DNA of 64,000 nucleotides from Epiperipatus broadwayi (GCA_028023455.1 JAQFVV010000027.1:3841845-3905844); one strand, 5' to 3'; shown: positions 11,969-23,530, numbered from the stretch's first letter. A program made the numbers and translations. The notes: a model not told the origin generated them from the letters alone.

Positions 11969-12171
11969 ATGGTAGTAATAAAGGACATGCTGCAACTTAT
12001 TTGAAGCATTTAAATAAAAACCATTGTTAAACAGATGTGTGTACTAACAACCAATAATATTTTGCAATTTTATGAATTCAGACATCAAAATATTTTATAG
12101 ATAATATCATTTGGATGCAACAATATGTGATATAGGGTCAAGAAAAAAAGTTTTAAAGTTGGATCTGTAAA
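11969..12171. other. Unannotated AT-rich DNA
   Basis: Nothing recognisable. Confidence 0.3.
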
Positions 12172-12358
12172 AAATATAGAATGAACTCACCTGTATGAAG
12201 CTTTTGATTGTATATAAGCATATCATTTTCTGACATACTAACATGCAGAGCATAATTTAGTTATATTAATATAATATACCTTAGTATGCATAAATCACAC
12301 TCTGCATGTTAGTATGTAGTAAATGGTATGCTTATATATGGGGTTCCATTCTATATTT
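12172..12358. repeat. Imperfect palindrome
   Basis: GACATACTAACATGCAGAGC at 12,231 pairs with CTCTGCATGTTAGTATGTAG at 12,301. Further pairing runs out through ATAAGCATA and the AATATAGAATG ends. The left arm has about 20 extra bases. Confidence 0.7.
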
Positions 12359-12640
12359 CACCCCCCCACACTTTTTTTTCCCCCCCCCTTTTTTATTTAA
12401 AAAAGAAAAACCAAACCCAAATTCCATTTCAAATTTAAAAAATAAAGATGAGAGAGGAAACTTTCATTAAAAATAATTCCCTAAAAAAAAAAAAACCCCA
12501 ATTATTATATTTGGGGGGGGGGGAGAGAGGGTCACAAAATGTGATTGAGAGCTTTTTTTCAACTCCAAAAAGGTGTGGGGGTATTGGTGGTATAAGGGGG
12601 GGGGGAGGAAAAAGTAGTTTAAAGCTGAGTTCAAATTCTC
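12359..12640. other. C-run then G-run low-complexity stretch, possible consensus error
   Basis: Long C and T runs (12,360-12,395) are followed by A runs and then G runs of 10-13 bases (12,512-12,525; 12,596-12,606). It begins exactly at the edge of the palindrome. The 65-codon frame through it is an artefact of composition. Confidence 0.5.
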
Positions 12641-13610
12641 TATAATTATAGTGTATTGTTAAAATGTTAATTTTTCTAATTCAAAATATCAGTTACAGAA
12701 TATTTTTCATATTTAGAACACTATCGGTATCGAATTTGTTCTGGGGATTAACATTTAAAAGCATCCAATTCATAATCAGTCAATGGTAGAAGAAAAATAT
12801 TTAGAAACTAAGCTTGAAAAATAGATTTTTAAATAAAAAGACAGAATTAGAAGATGAAGGGCAGCAAAGACTCTAAAATGCTTTTATTATATTTGACGAG
12901 TGAAATACAAAGCATTTTATTATAGCAATATAGTTAATGGCTGGAAAGAGAGGTTTTTTTTATTATTATTAAAGAATAGAGATGCTTTAATTTCTTTTTG
13001 AAGTATTTTACACTGACCACAGGAAAATTCTAAAGTCTTCTCTAGACGTTGTCTTTGCACCTTTTTACTGACATGATCCATGACATGGCCTACTAATGAC
13101 CCAACTTAGCAAACTAATGACCAATTTTCTTGATATATTGATTGACTGACATACCTTCTTAACTATCTATAGAAATTGAAAGGAGAACTTTTGATTCCGC
13201 TGTGAAATCTTAAGAGAGCCAAGCAGGGCAAATTCTTAATATTTACTCCACATGTTCTTCTCATTGCAACTGCTATTACTTTGTTGCTATCCATATGGTA
13301 AGTAATCGTAGATAAGCTGCTCACAAATATGCAACAACCAATGAGACAAATTTATTGGCTTTTTATTTTTGAGGTTAAGATCAAAAAATATTAGCATTTC
13401 TTCTCAGCTGCCCAAATGCTCTCTAACTGAATAATTAGTTGAGCTTATAATGGCAGGATGGATATGTGAGTGAATGATGTTATTTTTCTTCGTATAAATA
13501 TTAGTAATCGTGACAAAAAAATTATAGTCCTTGTTCCACAATACTGTAAAATAAGTGTAGCAGGTGATGCACAAAGGCAGAGGTGTTACAAATTGTCAGA
13601 TTGCAGACAC
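12641..13610. other. Unannotated AT-rich DNA
   Basis: I see no recognisable gene or repeat. Confidence 0.35.
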
Positions 13611-13616
13611 AGGTTG

Positions 13617-14760
13617 TCTTAGCTACTTACAATTGCAAATCGATTTTGAATTAAAAAAAGGATAGCACAATCCAAAAGTGTCTCATATTAAATTGATCAC
13701 AATTGAATTTTTCTGAAATTGGAAGAAAAGATGAATAGGCAATGGATTTGAACAATAGGCATGCATTTTACTATAAAGTCACATACTGAAAAAACATATG
13801 GAGTGGATTTCATTAGAAACAAAAAAAATTCCAGATCAACATTGTAGCGATTAATGGTACATCAGACAAAGTTTAATGGAGTATACCAAATAAATATAAT
13901 TTAGGTATATACCCAACAAGTTTTCATTAAGATGATGAAATAGAGATTATATAGATACCAAATGTTTTGAACAGACTAAACAACATATCTTAATTGTCAC
14001 AGGAGTCTTTAATTCTAGAATTGGTAAATGACTGAAAGATGAAAGTGCTGGGGATAAATTTGCTTATAGTGATAAAATTGAGAGCCAAAAAAGAAATGGT
14101 GGAGTCAATAGAAAAAAAAGTGTAACATAAATTCTTTCTTTTAAATAAATGGTAAACAGAAATAAGGAATTCAGCAGATTTGGATTATACTTTGGTTAAC
14201 AGAAAATATTTATTTGTAGATTTCACAGTTTTTTAATACAATGAGCATATTTTTTCGATAGAAGAGATTTACACCCTAAGCACATTTGCTGCAATGTTAT
14301 TATAATAGCTTAATAATGTCTTATTAAGTATTAAGAATACTCTCAAACCAAATCCCAAAGACAGAGACTTTTGGAAAAAATAAGAATGGATATCTTACCT
14401 TTTGAACCTAAATTCAGTTATATAGGCCAATCTATAGACACTTTAGATTGAATGATAGGTACAAAAGATAAGACAACCATTTTTATCTTTTCAAAAGTCT
14501 CTATCTTGTGTTTTGGTTTGAGAGTATCCTCAGTAACCAATAAGATATCATTGAACTATTATAACAACATTACTGTGCATGTGCTTGGGGTGTAAATCCC
14601 TTCTATTTAAAAAATATATATAATCAGTGCTTTAGTAAATAAAATTGAATATTACATTGAGTATGGAAAGTGATCATCACATAATGAGATGTAAGATAAA
14701 TTCCAATACAAAACAAGAGAGACAAACATTAAACATATTAGCAATTGATATTAAATGCCA
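13617..14760 (+). pseudogene. Decayed RTE-type LINE, endonuclease domain, split by a foldback
   Basis: Scattered frames match the endonuclease of the intact RTE at 20-23 kb. LATYNCKSI (13,620) corresponds to the N-terminal TYNCRSL. YGVDFIRNKK follows, then VTGVFNSRIGK (about 14,000; canonical GDFNARIG with the Asp lost) and SADLDYTLVNRKY (about 14,175). After the insertion at 14,243-14,622 comes ESDHHIMRCKINSN (about 14,660), the catalytic SDH motif. Many stops and frameshifts. No RT domain is recognisable downstream, so this is an old 3'-lost or interrupted copy. Confidence 0.7.
14243..14622. mobile_element. Foldback/MITE inserted in LINE relic
   Basis: Arms of about 130 bp (14,246-14,390 and 14,476-14,619) share GATTTACACCC, TACTCTCAAACCAAA and AGAGACTTTTG in inverse orientation, at roughly 85% identity by eye. 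Insertion falls between the LDY and SDH endonuclease motifs of the LINE. The flanks look TA/TAT-like, but a target duplication is not certain. Confidence 0.7.
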
Positions 14761-16379
14761 TGCTCAGGCTATCAATAATAGGCTTCAGAGATAGCATATA
14801 ATGGAATGACCTTCCAATGTGAAGGTCATATGAAACTTACAAATAAAGAATACCCACCAAAAATAGTACATCAAACTCAGTCTATTTGACTTTTTCAGAC
14901 ATTCAAGTTAATCTAGAACCAGCCATCATGAGACATTAATATCTAAACACATTTCCATTTTCTGACTTCATGTGTTGCGTTCATGATTCTAATTCCTTGC
15001 TTCATTTTTTTAATTCATGACCTCAAAAATTAGAAAGGAATAATGGTGACAAGTTTAATAAAGACGTGTCCTTATCTTAGATCTTTGGTAAAAACAGTAT
15101 AACCATTAAATATTTCTTTACCTGTTCAATTCAACTTTATTTCTCTGAAAGATAAGTTTTTTTAAGAGAAGCTAAATCAATTTTAAATCTTGAAAATTTC
15201 TTAGCCACCGGTGTAGTCCTGCTTTCTGATCTTGAAAAGTTTGTTTGAAGTAAATTTTATACGTTTTTATATTTAATTATTTAACTTTACACTCTTTTCA
15301 TAATGAAATACTCTAAAATCTTGAGCTGAGTCAAGCCACTATGAAAAAATATTTTAAAACCAAATATATTTATTCTAACTTAATAGCACTAAATTAACTT
15401 TCGGTGACTTTTTGTCAGAATCATAGTGTAAAATTAATTAACTAACAACACCGGGAGCAGGCTAAATATATTGTTTATAAAATATGTAAATTATTGCAGA
15501 GAGAAAGGATCTCTTGCAATTACCCATGCTTCATTGAACTTTCTTTTATGATCACCCCTCTTTATGCAGATAATAAAAAAATAAATTTATAATACTTAGC
15601 CTTCTGCTTTACCACTACTATTGAATTTTTTGTTACTATTACCATCATCATCATCATTATTATTATTATCATCATCATCATCATCATCACTGTAATGAGT
15701 AATTCCTTAGACATAACAACATAAGCAGACTGTGTGAGGCAGGCCATTGTCAGTCCACATTTTTTAGGTCCCTTCTATTTCCATGGCAGGCAGAAGGATT
15801 TCTAAGTAGAACTATTTAAACCTAAATCTTTGTAAACTGAAATTCCTATGTTGCAATTTCAAAAAGGCCTATTAACTACACGTTTTTTTAGAAGAGAAGC
15901 TTAGCCACTTAAAAAGAATTAAGGTATTAGATTTACAATAATTTCTAATTTAATATCTTTTATTATTGGAATTTTGATATTTCAATGAAAGGCTAATGAT
16001 ATCAAAACTTGCCTTGCATACTGATATTAGCACTCAATTTATTAATGTTTCTGTCACAACCTTAGATTCAGAGAATTCAGAAAAAGAAAGCTCTTATTTC
16101 TTTGTTGGATAGCATCATTTCAGAATTACCTTTAAAATATCAATTCTTTTTTTTTTGGAGCCTTTTATGCACATGTTGTCACAAATAGTAGGCTTTGGCC
16201 AAAAGTTACTGAAAATTATGATGTAGGTATTCAACTATTACTAATTTTCTTCTTTTCTGAACTGAAGTAATATATTCACAGAAAAGATAGTTTTTTAACA
16301 GTCAGCTTTATTACTGAACAGCATGGTTTGAAAGCCTACTAGACAGGAATAAATTTCAATACTGAGTTTTTATTAATTA
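14761..16379. other. AT-rich DNA with a short CAT/ATT microsatellite
   Basis: Holds an imperfect (ATC)/(ATT) tract at about 15,642-15,692, which explains a Met/Ile-rich minus-strand frame. Nothing else recognised, though the last few hundred bases may be further decayed LINE. Confidence 0.4.
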
Positions 16380-16949
16380 CCAGGTATTATCATGTAGATA
16401 TTGTAAATTCAAATAACTTATTATTGAATTTATGTGCAACACATGGGTTGACTATCACAAACAGTTTGTTTAGGTGAAAAAACTACTATAAAGGAACATG
16501 GATGCATTCATACTCAAAATAATGGCAGTTAATAGATTGTTATAGTTAAGAACCAGAATGCAAGAGATACCCACATTACATGAGCCCTTACAAGCACAGA
16601 GTGTGGGATAGATCATAGATTATTATGCTCCAAAGTCAAAATTATAATTGAATAAAAAGCAGATATCATTCCAATTATATTCATAAGAAAATTGATATCT
16701 ATTCTTTAGAATTTCAACAGCTATTAGATCCTAAAATGGTTCATTTGGGTTTTCAGAAGTGTTATATTACTGAAGCATGGAATTATCTTAAAAAGTATGT
16801 TATAGATATATAGACACGCACATCTATTTTGGTGTTCATTAACAAGAAAAATCATGGTTGGTTTTCTGATAATGATCATATTATTGGTACTTTAATTAAG
16901 AGGAAATGTCATATGGTACCATTCTTTATGCTTACACAAACTGTTTACC

Positions 16950-17275
16950 TAGAGGCTAAACTCTCCATAAAGTAGCACTACTCAATGCAAACCAGAGTAA
17001 TCAATGGATGCAAGAAAGTTTTTGCATAAAATCTCTTCAAAGCTTTATAGTTAGCTAATAAGGTAAAGGTGTCTGTTAGAGTGTTGAATTAGATCCTAAC
17101 TTCTAGGTTCAGCACTTTCAGATCCAAGACTCTTTATTAATGAAAGACATAAGCTAGAAACTAGTCTGGGGATATTGGATGAATAGCCGATAGGGATTTT
17201 ATGCACAAGGCTTTTTGTCTCCATTGACTCTGGCTTATACTGAGTGGAACTACTGTATAGAGAATTTAGCCTCTA
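16950..17275 (+). mobile_element. HHR-bearing foldback element (family FB-1), nested in LINE
   Basis: Terminal inverted repeats of about 80 bp begin TAGAGGCTAAA and end TTTAGCCTCTA; inside them CAGAGTAATCAATGG pairs with CCATTGACTCTGG. The centre holds a hammerhead motif. Related copies: 47,700-47,990 (inverse), 27,428-27,572 (arms only) and 25,205-25,305 (one arm). No ORF. Confidence 0.75.
17122..17180 (+). ncRNA. Hammerhead-type motif of FB-1, core box mutated
   Basis: TTAATGA at 17,137-17,143 stands for CTGATGA (C3 and G5 changed). Then comes a short stem II (AGA..GCT), GAAA at 17,157-17,160, stem III ACTAGT (self-complementary) and cleavage base C at 17,166. Distal stem I pairs ATCCAA (17,122-17,127) with TTGGAT (17,175-17,180). 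The 47.8 kb copy has ATTCAA/TTGAAT at the same place, a compensatory change. Confidence 0.55.
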
Positions 17276-18989
17276 TGTAAGAAGAAACATTTTGTTCACT
17301 CCTTAAAAAAATAATAGATTAAATGTAGAACATCATAATAAATATAAAGATTTGAAAGCAGAAGTTCAGTCATTGATAAAAAAAGCTTAAAAACGATTTG
17401 TGGATTAAAACAGCAAAGAAGATGCAGATATTCGGTGATCACATTCATTCTAGTTTTTTTTTATGCATTGACAGCAGCATATGGACTTGGGAAGCAGTAT
17501 TCCAACCCTATTAAATCAAGCAAAGATACTCTCTTATACAATTACAATGATATATTGTACAGGTGAAAGGAGTATTTTGATCATCTTAAATAATAATATA
17601 AAAATTTTATATAGTAATTTTTTAGGGATATCCATTTCATCTACTTATTTAGATTTGGAACAAAAATATCCAGCTGAATGAAGGAAAAACTGCTCTTTGT
17701 CATCTTAAAAATGGAGAGGCTGTTGGTTTGGTTTAAAATATGGTGACATCATATTACCTTCAAAAAACCATACTTTATTTTGCAATATAAGAATTTCTGA
17801 TAGTGTCCACCACCTGATCTTACAGACACTTTTATTGTTCCATTTCTAAAAAATAAAAAAAAATAGACAAGTTTGCAGTAATTACTGTACAATATCATTA
17901 TTATCCATTTCAGCAAAGGAATTTTCAAATATTTTGTTGACTAGGTCACTTTTATCATGGATGAATGTCTACCAGATTCAATGTGGTTTTAGAGAGTAAA
18001 GAAACATTACTAATATGGTTACTATTACCAGGAAAATTCAAGAAATGTGTCACAAAGATAATTTACATATTGTTTTTTCTTTTAATGATTTAGTTAAGGC
18101 ACTTGATTCAAGTAACAGAATAGGTGTCTGGTTTTCTACCAAAATTTATTCTTGTTATAATTTTCTACTTGATTTAATGAGAGAAAGTGTTATTACTACA
18201 AGTGGAAAATCTATGGGATTTGAAATAAAAACTGGTGTTAAACAAGGATGTGTGTATGCACTCCAATTTTGTTTTCATTGTTTATGACAGTTAACTTTCC
18301 AATTGTTTATAGGTATTTTATTGAAATAGATCAAGATATGATATAGGTGTAATGGTGGACTTTTAAATTTGAATTGATTAAATGCAAAAACAAGAATGTC
18401 TTTTTGGATTCTGGATTCTCAGTATTTTGATGATTGTGATGTTTTTTCTAGTTAAAAAGATATTTTAGAGAAAGTTTCTAATGTTCAAATGCAACAAATA
18501 AAAGCTCTAAATTCTTTATCTGATGAAAGAAAAATCTTCAGATACTTTTAGTTTGGATGGGCATTAATTTGAGAATGGAAACCAATTAAAACACCTTTGT
18601 AGTCTTATAAGTATACAAGTAGAATTAGATGTTGAGGTACAACACAGGCTAAGAAATTAAAAATAAAGTATACAAACACAAAGAAATACCACAACTAAGT
18701 GAGACATATTTAAAATTATTATTTTACCATATGAGGTGAAACTTTGGCATTCTAACAATGCAATATAAAAGCACTACTAATTAAGAATCCTCTGTAAAAT
18801 TTTAAAACCACATTAATAAGATATAAAAAGACAATATCACTAGATGGCGACCAGTGTTTTATCCTCTTCACTTTTTGCTTCTTATTTCTAATGAATATTT
18901 AGGATTTTTCAGTGGTTTTCTGAAAAATTTTACAGCGTTTGAACAGGTAAGCTCATTACCTTTATTTTTATATAAAAAATGAATGAGTT

Positions 18990-20010
18990 TTCAAGAAACC
19001 TAGAAGTTGTAAAAATATCAATATTACTAACAACGCAAAGATAAATGACTCTATTATAGAATTGAAAAAAAGCTTCAAACCTGATTCACTCCCACAAAAA
19101 ATAAAGAAATTGTCCAAAAAAATAAAAATTTGGATGAACATTTGATGAGAAATTGCCCCCAAAAATAAAAATTTGAATGAACATTTGATGTTAAATGATA
19201 AAAGAATGATAGCAAATTAATGTCTAAAGGAAAACACAAAAAAGCCTATTGTGGAAGTGAAGTATGAAGCAGATTTGGAAATTCCTATTTCTAAAGCTCC
19301 AGTAATAACTAACAAGCATGAAAAAGCTGTGAAACATAAAATTAAATCAAAGACCAAGGATGAAAACAAATGAACTGACAAACAAAATCAGAAAATAACA
19401 TTAGATATTGTAAAAGACCATAAAGCCAATCACCCAGTTAACTTTGGGCAGAGAGAAAATCTAAATCAATCTGTTTGTAATGACAGCTTTTTTGCTTTCA
19501 AAAATAAAAATGTCTCAGATGATTTTACAGCTGTAAATGTTAAAATGCGAAGTAATAAGGCTAATTTTTTTTTCTAATGATAAAAATAAAGGAGAAGGAA
19601 AATCTGATGAGAATTTAATTTTGGGATTGAATAATGGAAAAGTTGAAGCCTTGAAACAGAAAGTTAAATCTGATTTTACTTATAAAAAAGTGTCAGAAAA
19701 TAGCCAAGGCAGATCTTTAAAAATGTCAGTAACACAATTGAGCCTTCAAAATGATTTCATGAAGTCTTCTGAACATAGAGGAGTCAATAACCTACCTGTG
19801 AATAGTATTGGCCCCTGGATCTTAGTAATGAATATATTAAGGCTGGCCATATGACCATAGCATCACGATTTTAAGATATTACTGAGCATTCTGCACAAAG
19901 AAATGTTAGTGTCTTAATATTAGATCAACAAAGGTCTCTTTTTGACACCTATACAATGAACACATAAATTAATGGCCATATGTATCTAATTTGGTCTCTC
20001 CCTCCAGCTT
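18990..20010 (+). pseudogene. Coding-like relic, unidentified Lys/Asn/Ser-rich protein
   Basis: Several consecutive frames read like protein rather than random AT-rich DNA. A piece near 19,010 contains INDSIIELKKSFKPDSLPQK. A longer one near 19,240-19,540 contains PIVEVKYEADLEIPISKAP. The 105-codon frame at 19,537-19,854 continues it, ending in SIG. A one-base shift near 19,812 then gives PLDLSNEYIKAGHMTIASRF and DITEHSAQRNVSVLILDQQR. In-frame stops and shifts indicate decay. An internal 43-bp duplication (AATAAAAATTTG.ATGAAC) lies at 19,111-19,190. I do not recognise the family. It could be a dead gene copy or a lost mobile-element ORF. Confidence 0.4.
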
Positions 20011-20261
20011 ACATCAAATATAATCGATAATAAATCATAATTTGTTTACAAGCTTTATTTACAACATGTATTTTTATGGTACGGTTTTATAGGGCTTCAT
20101 TATTTTTTAACACATGTGTGTGCACATACACACACCAAATTCAAAATTAAAATAAATAAAAAACTATTCAAAATTTAAAAATTGAAATTTTCACCGTCAA
20201 CTAGTTTTACAGATACGACAAACTTTTCAAGAGCTTATATATACAACACAGATGCTTTATA

Positions 20262-23200
20262 TATATATCATCAACCATTATCAATCCACTGCAGGATGAA
20301 GGTCTCTCCAAGTTCAGTCCATCTTTTCCTATCTTTAACTTCTCTTCTCCACATCACCCCTGCACTCTTTCTTATTTCATCCATCCATCTCACATGTGGT
20401 CTCTTTCTGGGTCTTTTACAATCTCTTGGAATCCAGTTTAAAATTTCAATTGTCCATCTGTTATCATCTCTTCTAACAATATGTCCAGCCCAACTCCACT
20501 TCAGTCTTTTAATTTTTTCAATGAGGTCAGTAACACCTGTTTGTTCTCTTACCCATACATTGCGTTTTCGATCCCTTCTTGTTACTCCCAACATGCATCT
20601 CTCCATACTTCTTTGAGTGGTCTGAAGTCTCTGTATTGCTCTTCTATTAAGTGTCCAAGTCTCAGATCCATAAGTAAGAACTGGCAAAACACATTTATTA
20701 AAAACCTTCCTTTTCAAACACATAGGCATATTTCCTTTTAGTATCAAGTTATTTCTACCAAAAGCACTCCAACCAAGTTTAATTCTATGATTAATTTCAT
20801 CCATTATATTTCCATCTGTATTAATAATCTGACCAAGGTATTTGTAACTGTTAACTTCTTCTAACTCATCATAATCAATCTTTATTTTCATATTTTGAGA
20901 AAATCTATTAAACATTACTTTAGTCTTTTTAACATTTATCTTTAGTCCTACTTTCCTACTTTCATCTGATAACTCCTGCAACATTTCCTGTAGCTCTAAA
21001 GCATTATTTGCAAAAACAACTACATCATCTGCAAAATCTAAATGACTTAAATAATCTCCATTTACTTTCACTCCTTTAGCTTCCCATTTTAATCCACAAA
21101 ATACTTCTTGCAGCACTGCTGTAAAAAGTTTAGGAGATATGGAGTCACCCTGTCTTACACCCTTTTCAATGTTGATTTTCCTACTATCATTATGTAATCT
21201 AATTGTTGCTGTTGCATTTTTATAAATATTCTTCAAAATATGACAATATCCTGGATCTACACCTTGATGATCCAATGCTTTAATCACTGAAGAAATGTTT
21301 ATAGAATCAAATGCCTTTTCATAGTCTACAAATCCTAAGCATAATGGCAACTCATATTCATTTGTCCTTTCTATAATTTCTCTCAATACCTGGATATGAT
21401 CTACTGTACTAAAACCACTTTTAAATCCAGCTTGTTCTCTTGGTTGGTGGAAATCCAGTGTTTTCTGTAGACGAGTTGTAATTATCTTAGTAAAAATTTT
21501 GTATAAAACTGATAAAAGACTGATAGGTCTGTAATTTCTAATATCTTCTTTATCACCTTTTTTAAATATTAATATTAATACTGCATTCTTCCAATCATCT
21601 GGTACATCTTTATCATTTAGACATTTGGTATATAACTTTGCTAAAAAAATTTCTATTTCTTCACCTGCTTCTTTTAATATATCAATTACAATTCCATCAT
21701 TACCTGGAGCCTTCCCTTTCTTCATAAATTTAATTGCATGTCTCACTTCCTCATTCAAAATTCTGGGCAATTCGGAAGATATAATATGTATAGGAGGCAC
21801 TTGTTCTTTATTACTATATAATTCTTGATAGAAGTCTTCTACACATTTTATGATGTCATCTCTCTTTTTAGTAATAATGCCATCTTTTTTTCTTATTGCA
21901 GATATAAATTTCCTACCAATACCAAAATGTTGTTTTACACTCTTTAGACTTTTATTCTCTTCTACAGCTTTCCTTGCTAGTTCACAATTATACTTTCTTA
22001 TATCATTTTCAACTCTTTTCCGCACCATTTTACAAAATTCGAGATATTCAATCTTTTTTAATGCATCATTGTTGTATATCCTCATATTCCTTCTTTTCTT
22101 CATAAATTCTCTAGTCTCAGTAGAAATTTTACTGGTCAATTGCTGCTTTTTTCTACCAGCTATCTTTGTTGCAGTTTTTAAAAGTGTATCGCTTATTTTC
22201 CTATTAATGTCATTCAAATCTGAATCATGTTCAAAATCTACTAATACTTGAAACCAATTTGTAAGTTCTAATTTAAATTCATTAGAATGTTTCTGAAGAT
22301 TAGGAATATCAACTGTAAATATTGTTTTCCTTAATAATTTTTGTCTCTCTAGTTTTGCATTAACATGTATCTTACATCTTACTAATCGGTGATCACTTCC
22401 TGTGTTAAATTTATTAAGAACATTACAATCTTGAAATATGTATTTTCGGTTAGTCAAAATATAATCCAATTCTGCTGTACCTTCATTTGGATGCTTCCAT
22501 GTCCATTTCCTTTTAACATTTTTCTCAAAAAAAGAATTCATAATATAAAGTTTTTCTTTTTCTGCAAACTCCACAAGTCTATGTCCTCTCTCATTTCTAT
22601 TACCATAACCAAAATTACCTACAGCATTTTCATCTTTCATTTGTTTACCAATTCTAGCATTAAAGTCTCCCATAACAATTTTAAAATGTTGTTTACTCTG
22701 ATCAAAAGCCTTTTGTACATCCATATAAAAATCTTCTATAACTTCATCACTATGAGAACTTGTTGGGGCATAAACCTGAATTATCTGCATTTGGTATCTG
22801 CTATTAAGTTGTAAAACTAATCTTGCCACTCTGTCTGATACACCATCAATCTCCACAATGTTATTCTTCCATTTTTTATTTATAATGAATCCTACTCCAC
22901 TTGTATTTCCAATATTTGTGCCTTTATAGTAGAGTATATGTCCACTTTTTAAATCAATTGTTTCTTCACCTTTTCTTCTAACTTCACAAAGTCCAATAAT
23001 GTCCCATTTAATATAAGACAGTTCTTCTTCTAACTCTTGCAATCTTCCTTCACTTGAAAGTGATCTGCAGTTGTAAGTACCTAAATAAAAAGTCATCATC
23101 AAATGGCAGCCTGAGTCCGCAATCAGGGGATTCTTAGCACCCTCCACCTTCGGCCACCAACCGCTGCCTTGGTTGGTGACTTTACAGCCTCCTGGGAATA

Positions 23201-23479
23201 AGGGCCATGATTTATTTTTGTCTGTCATGATTGTATATATTGAAAAAATATTCTTAAACTCAGAGGTAAAAAGCCAATAAACTCACCATGCTGGCTAATG
23301 CGTGTTGGTGAGCAGCCCATCCATGTTCGTATACTATATGAATAATCACATAGTAATAACAGCTGCAATGACAAGAACGTATGGAGTGGACATTAGGAAT
23401 TTGCCCTGCTCAGTTCCTTTAAGGCCTCCAAGAGGAATCAAAGGGTCTCCTTTCAGTTAATAGCAAACTCCTTTCTGCA

Positions 23480-23488
<9 letters not shown>
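20262..23488 (-). mobile_element. RTE-clade LINE, apparently full length
   Basis: One long ORF preceded by about 250 bases of 5' untranslated sequence (its match at 2018-2215 supports the boundary). It ends in a short TGATGATATATA tail, as RTE elements do. A (TA)n run at 23,484-23,533 abuts the 5' end. The 3' part is closely matched by the truncated copy at 52.37-53.09 kb, so the family is recent. Confidence 0.85.
20271..23228 (-). CDS. RTE endonuclease-reverse transcriptase (985 aa)
   Basis: Nicks target DNA and reverse-transcribes the element RNA (target-primed reverse transcription). The N-terminal apurinic-like endonuclease shows TYNCRSL (51-57), the catalytic Glu of LCEVR (82), GDFNARIG (187-194), LDYIL (244-248) and GSDHRLV (277-283). 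The RT shows GKAPGNDGI (505-513), NYRPISLLS (565-573), QAGFKSG (609-615), FVDYEKAF (633-640), GVRQGDSISP (700-709) and the catalytic FADD (732-735). After it come YKYLG, LTYGSETWTLNRR and the C-terminal WAGHIVRRDDNRW / RPHVRWMDEIRK segments typical of the clade. Length fits RTE single ORFs. No stop or frameshift was seen, so the protein may be functional. A start at Met44/45 (just before TFYLGTYN) is equally plausible. Confidence 0.88.
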   Translation of the reverse strand: MTDKNKSWPLFPGGCKVTNQGSGWWPKVEGAKNPLIADSGCHLMMTFYLGTYNCRSLSSEGRLQELEEELSYIKWDIIGLCEVRRKGEETIDLKSGHILYYKGTNIGNTSGVGFIINKKWKNNIVEIDGVSDRVARLVLQLNSRYQMQIIQVYAPTSSHSDEVIEDFYMDVQKAFDQSKQHFKIVMGDFNARIGKQMKDENAVGNFGYGNRNERGHRLVEFAEKEKLYIMNSFFEKNVKRKWTWKHPNEGTAELDYILTNRKYIFQDCNVLNKFNTGSDHRLVRCKIHVNAKLERQKLLRKTIFTVDIPNLQKHSNEFKLELTNWFQVLVDFEHDSDLNDINRKISDTLLKTATKIAGRKKQQLTSKISTETREFMKKRRNMRIYNNDALKKIEYLEFCKMVRKRVENDIRKYNCELARKAVEENKSLKSVKQHFGIGRKFISAIRKKDGIITKKRDDIIKCVEDFYQELYSNKEQVPPIHIISSELPRILNEEVRHAIKFMKKGKAPGNDGIVIDILKEAGEEIEIFLAKLYTKCLNDKDVPDDWKNAVLILIFKKGDKEDIRNYRPISLLSVLYKIFTKIITTRLQKTLDFHQPREQAGFKSGFSTVDHIQVLREIIERTNEYELPLCLGFVDYEKAFDSINISSVIKALDHQGVDPGYCHILKNIYKNATATIRLHNDSRKINIEKGVRQGDSISPKLFTAVLQEVFCGLKWEAKGVKVNGDYLSHLDFADDVVVFANNALELQEMLQELSDESRKVGLKINVKKTKVMFNRFSQNMKIKIDYDELEEVNSYKYLGQIINTDGNIMDEINHRIKLGWSAFGRNNLILKGNMPMCLKRKVFNKCVLPVLTYGSETWTLNRRAIQRLQTTQRSMERCMLGVTRRDRKRNVWVREQTGVTDLIEKIKRLKWSWAGHIVRRDDNRWTIEILNWIPRDCKRPRKRPHVRWMDEIRKSAGVMWRREVKDRKRWTELGETFILQWIDNG

Positions 23489-23530
<42 letters not shown>

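Larger units (their letters stand above)
16380..18860 (+). pseudogene. Decayed LINE (second family), endonuclease to C-terminus
   Basis: Conceptual pieces in shifting frames follow a known LINE order. Endonuclease end: LLNLCATHG (16,425), GTWMHSYSK (16,500), WQLIDC, then a DHRLLCSKVK-like segment (16,610). Linker: SILGVH, then WLVF (16,850). RT: YCTISLLSISAKEFSNILL (17,890), QCGF (17,985), DLVKALDSSNR (18,090), TGVKQGCVYALQF (18,235, the GVKQGCVLAP motif). C-terminal region LPYEVKLWH (18,725, compare LLYGSETWT), then RILCKILKPH (18,790). The frame at 18,015-18,287 is the longest intact part. Many stops show it is dead. A foldback sits inside at 16,950-17,275. Confidence 0.7.

Noticed and set aside
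20182-22814. Several plus-strand open frames over the RTE
   Set aside because: Reverse-strand shadows of the 985-aa ORF; no motifs of their own.
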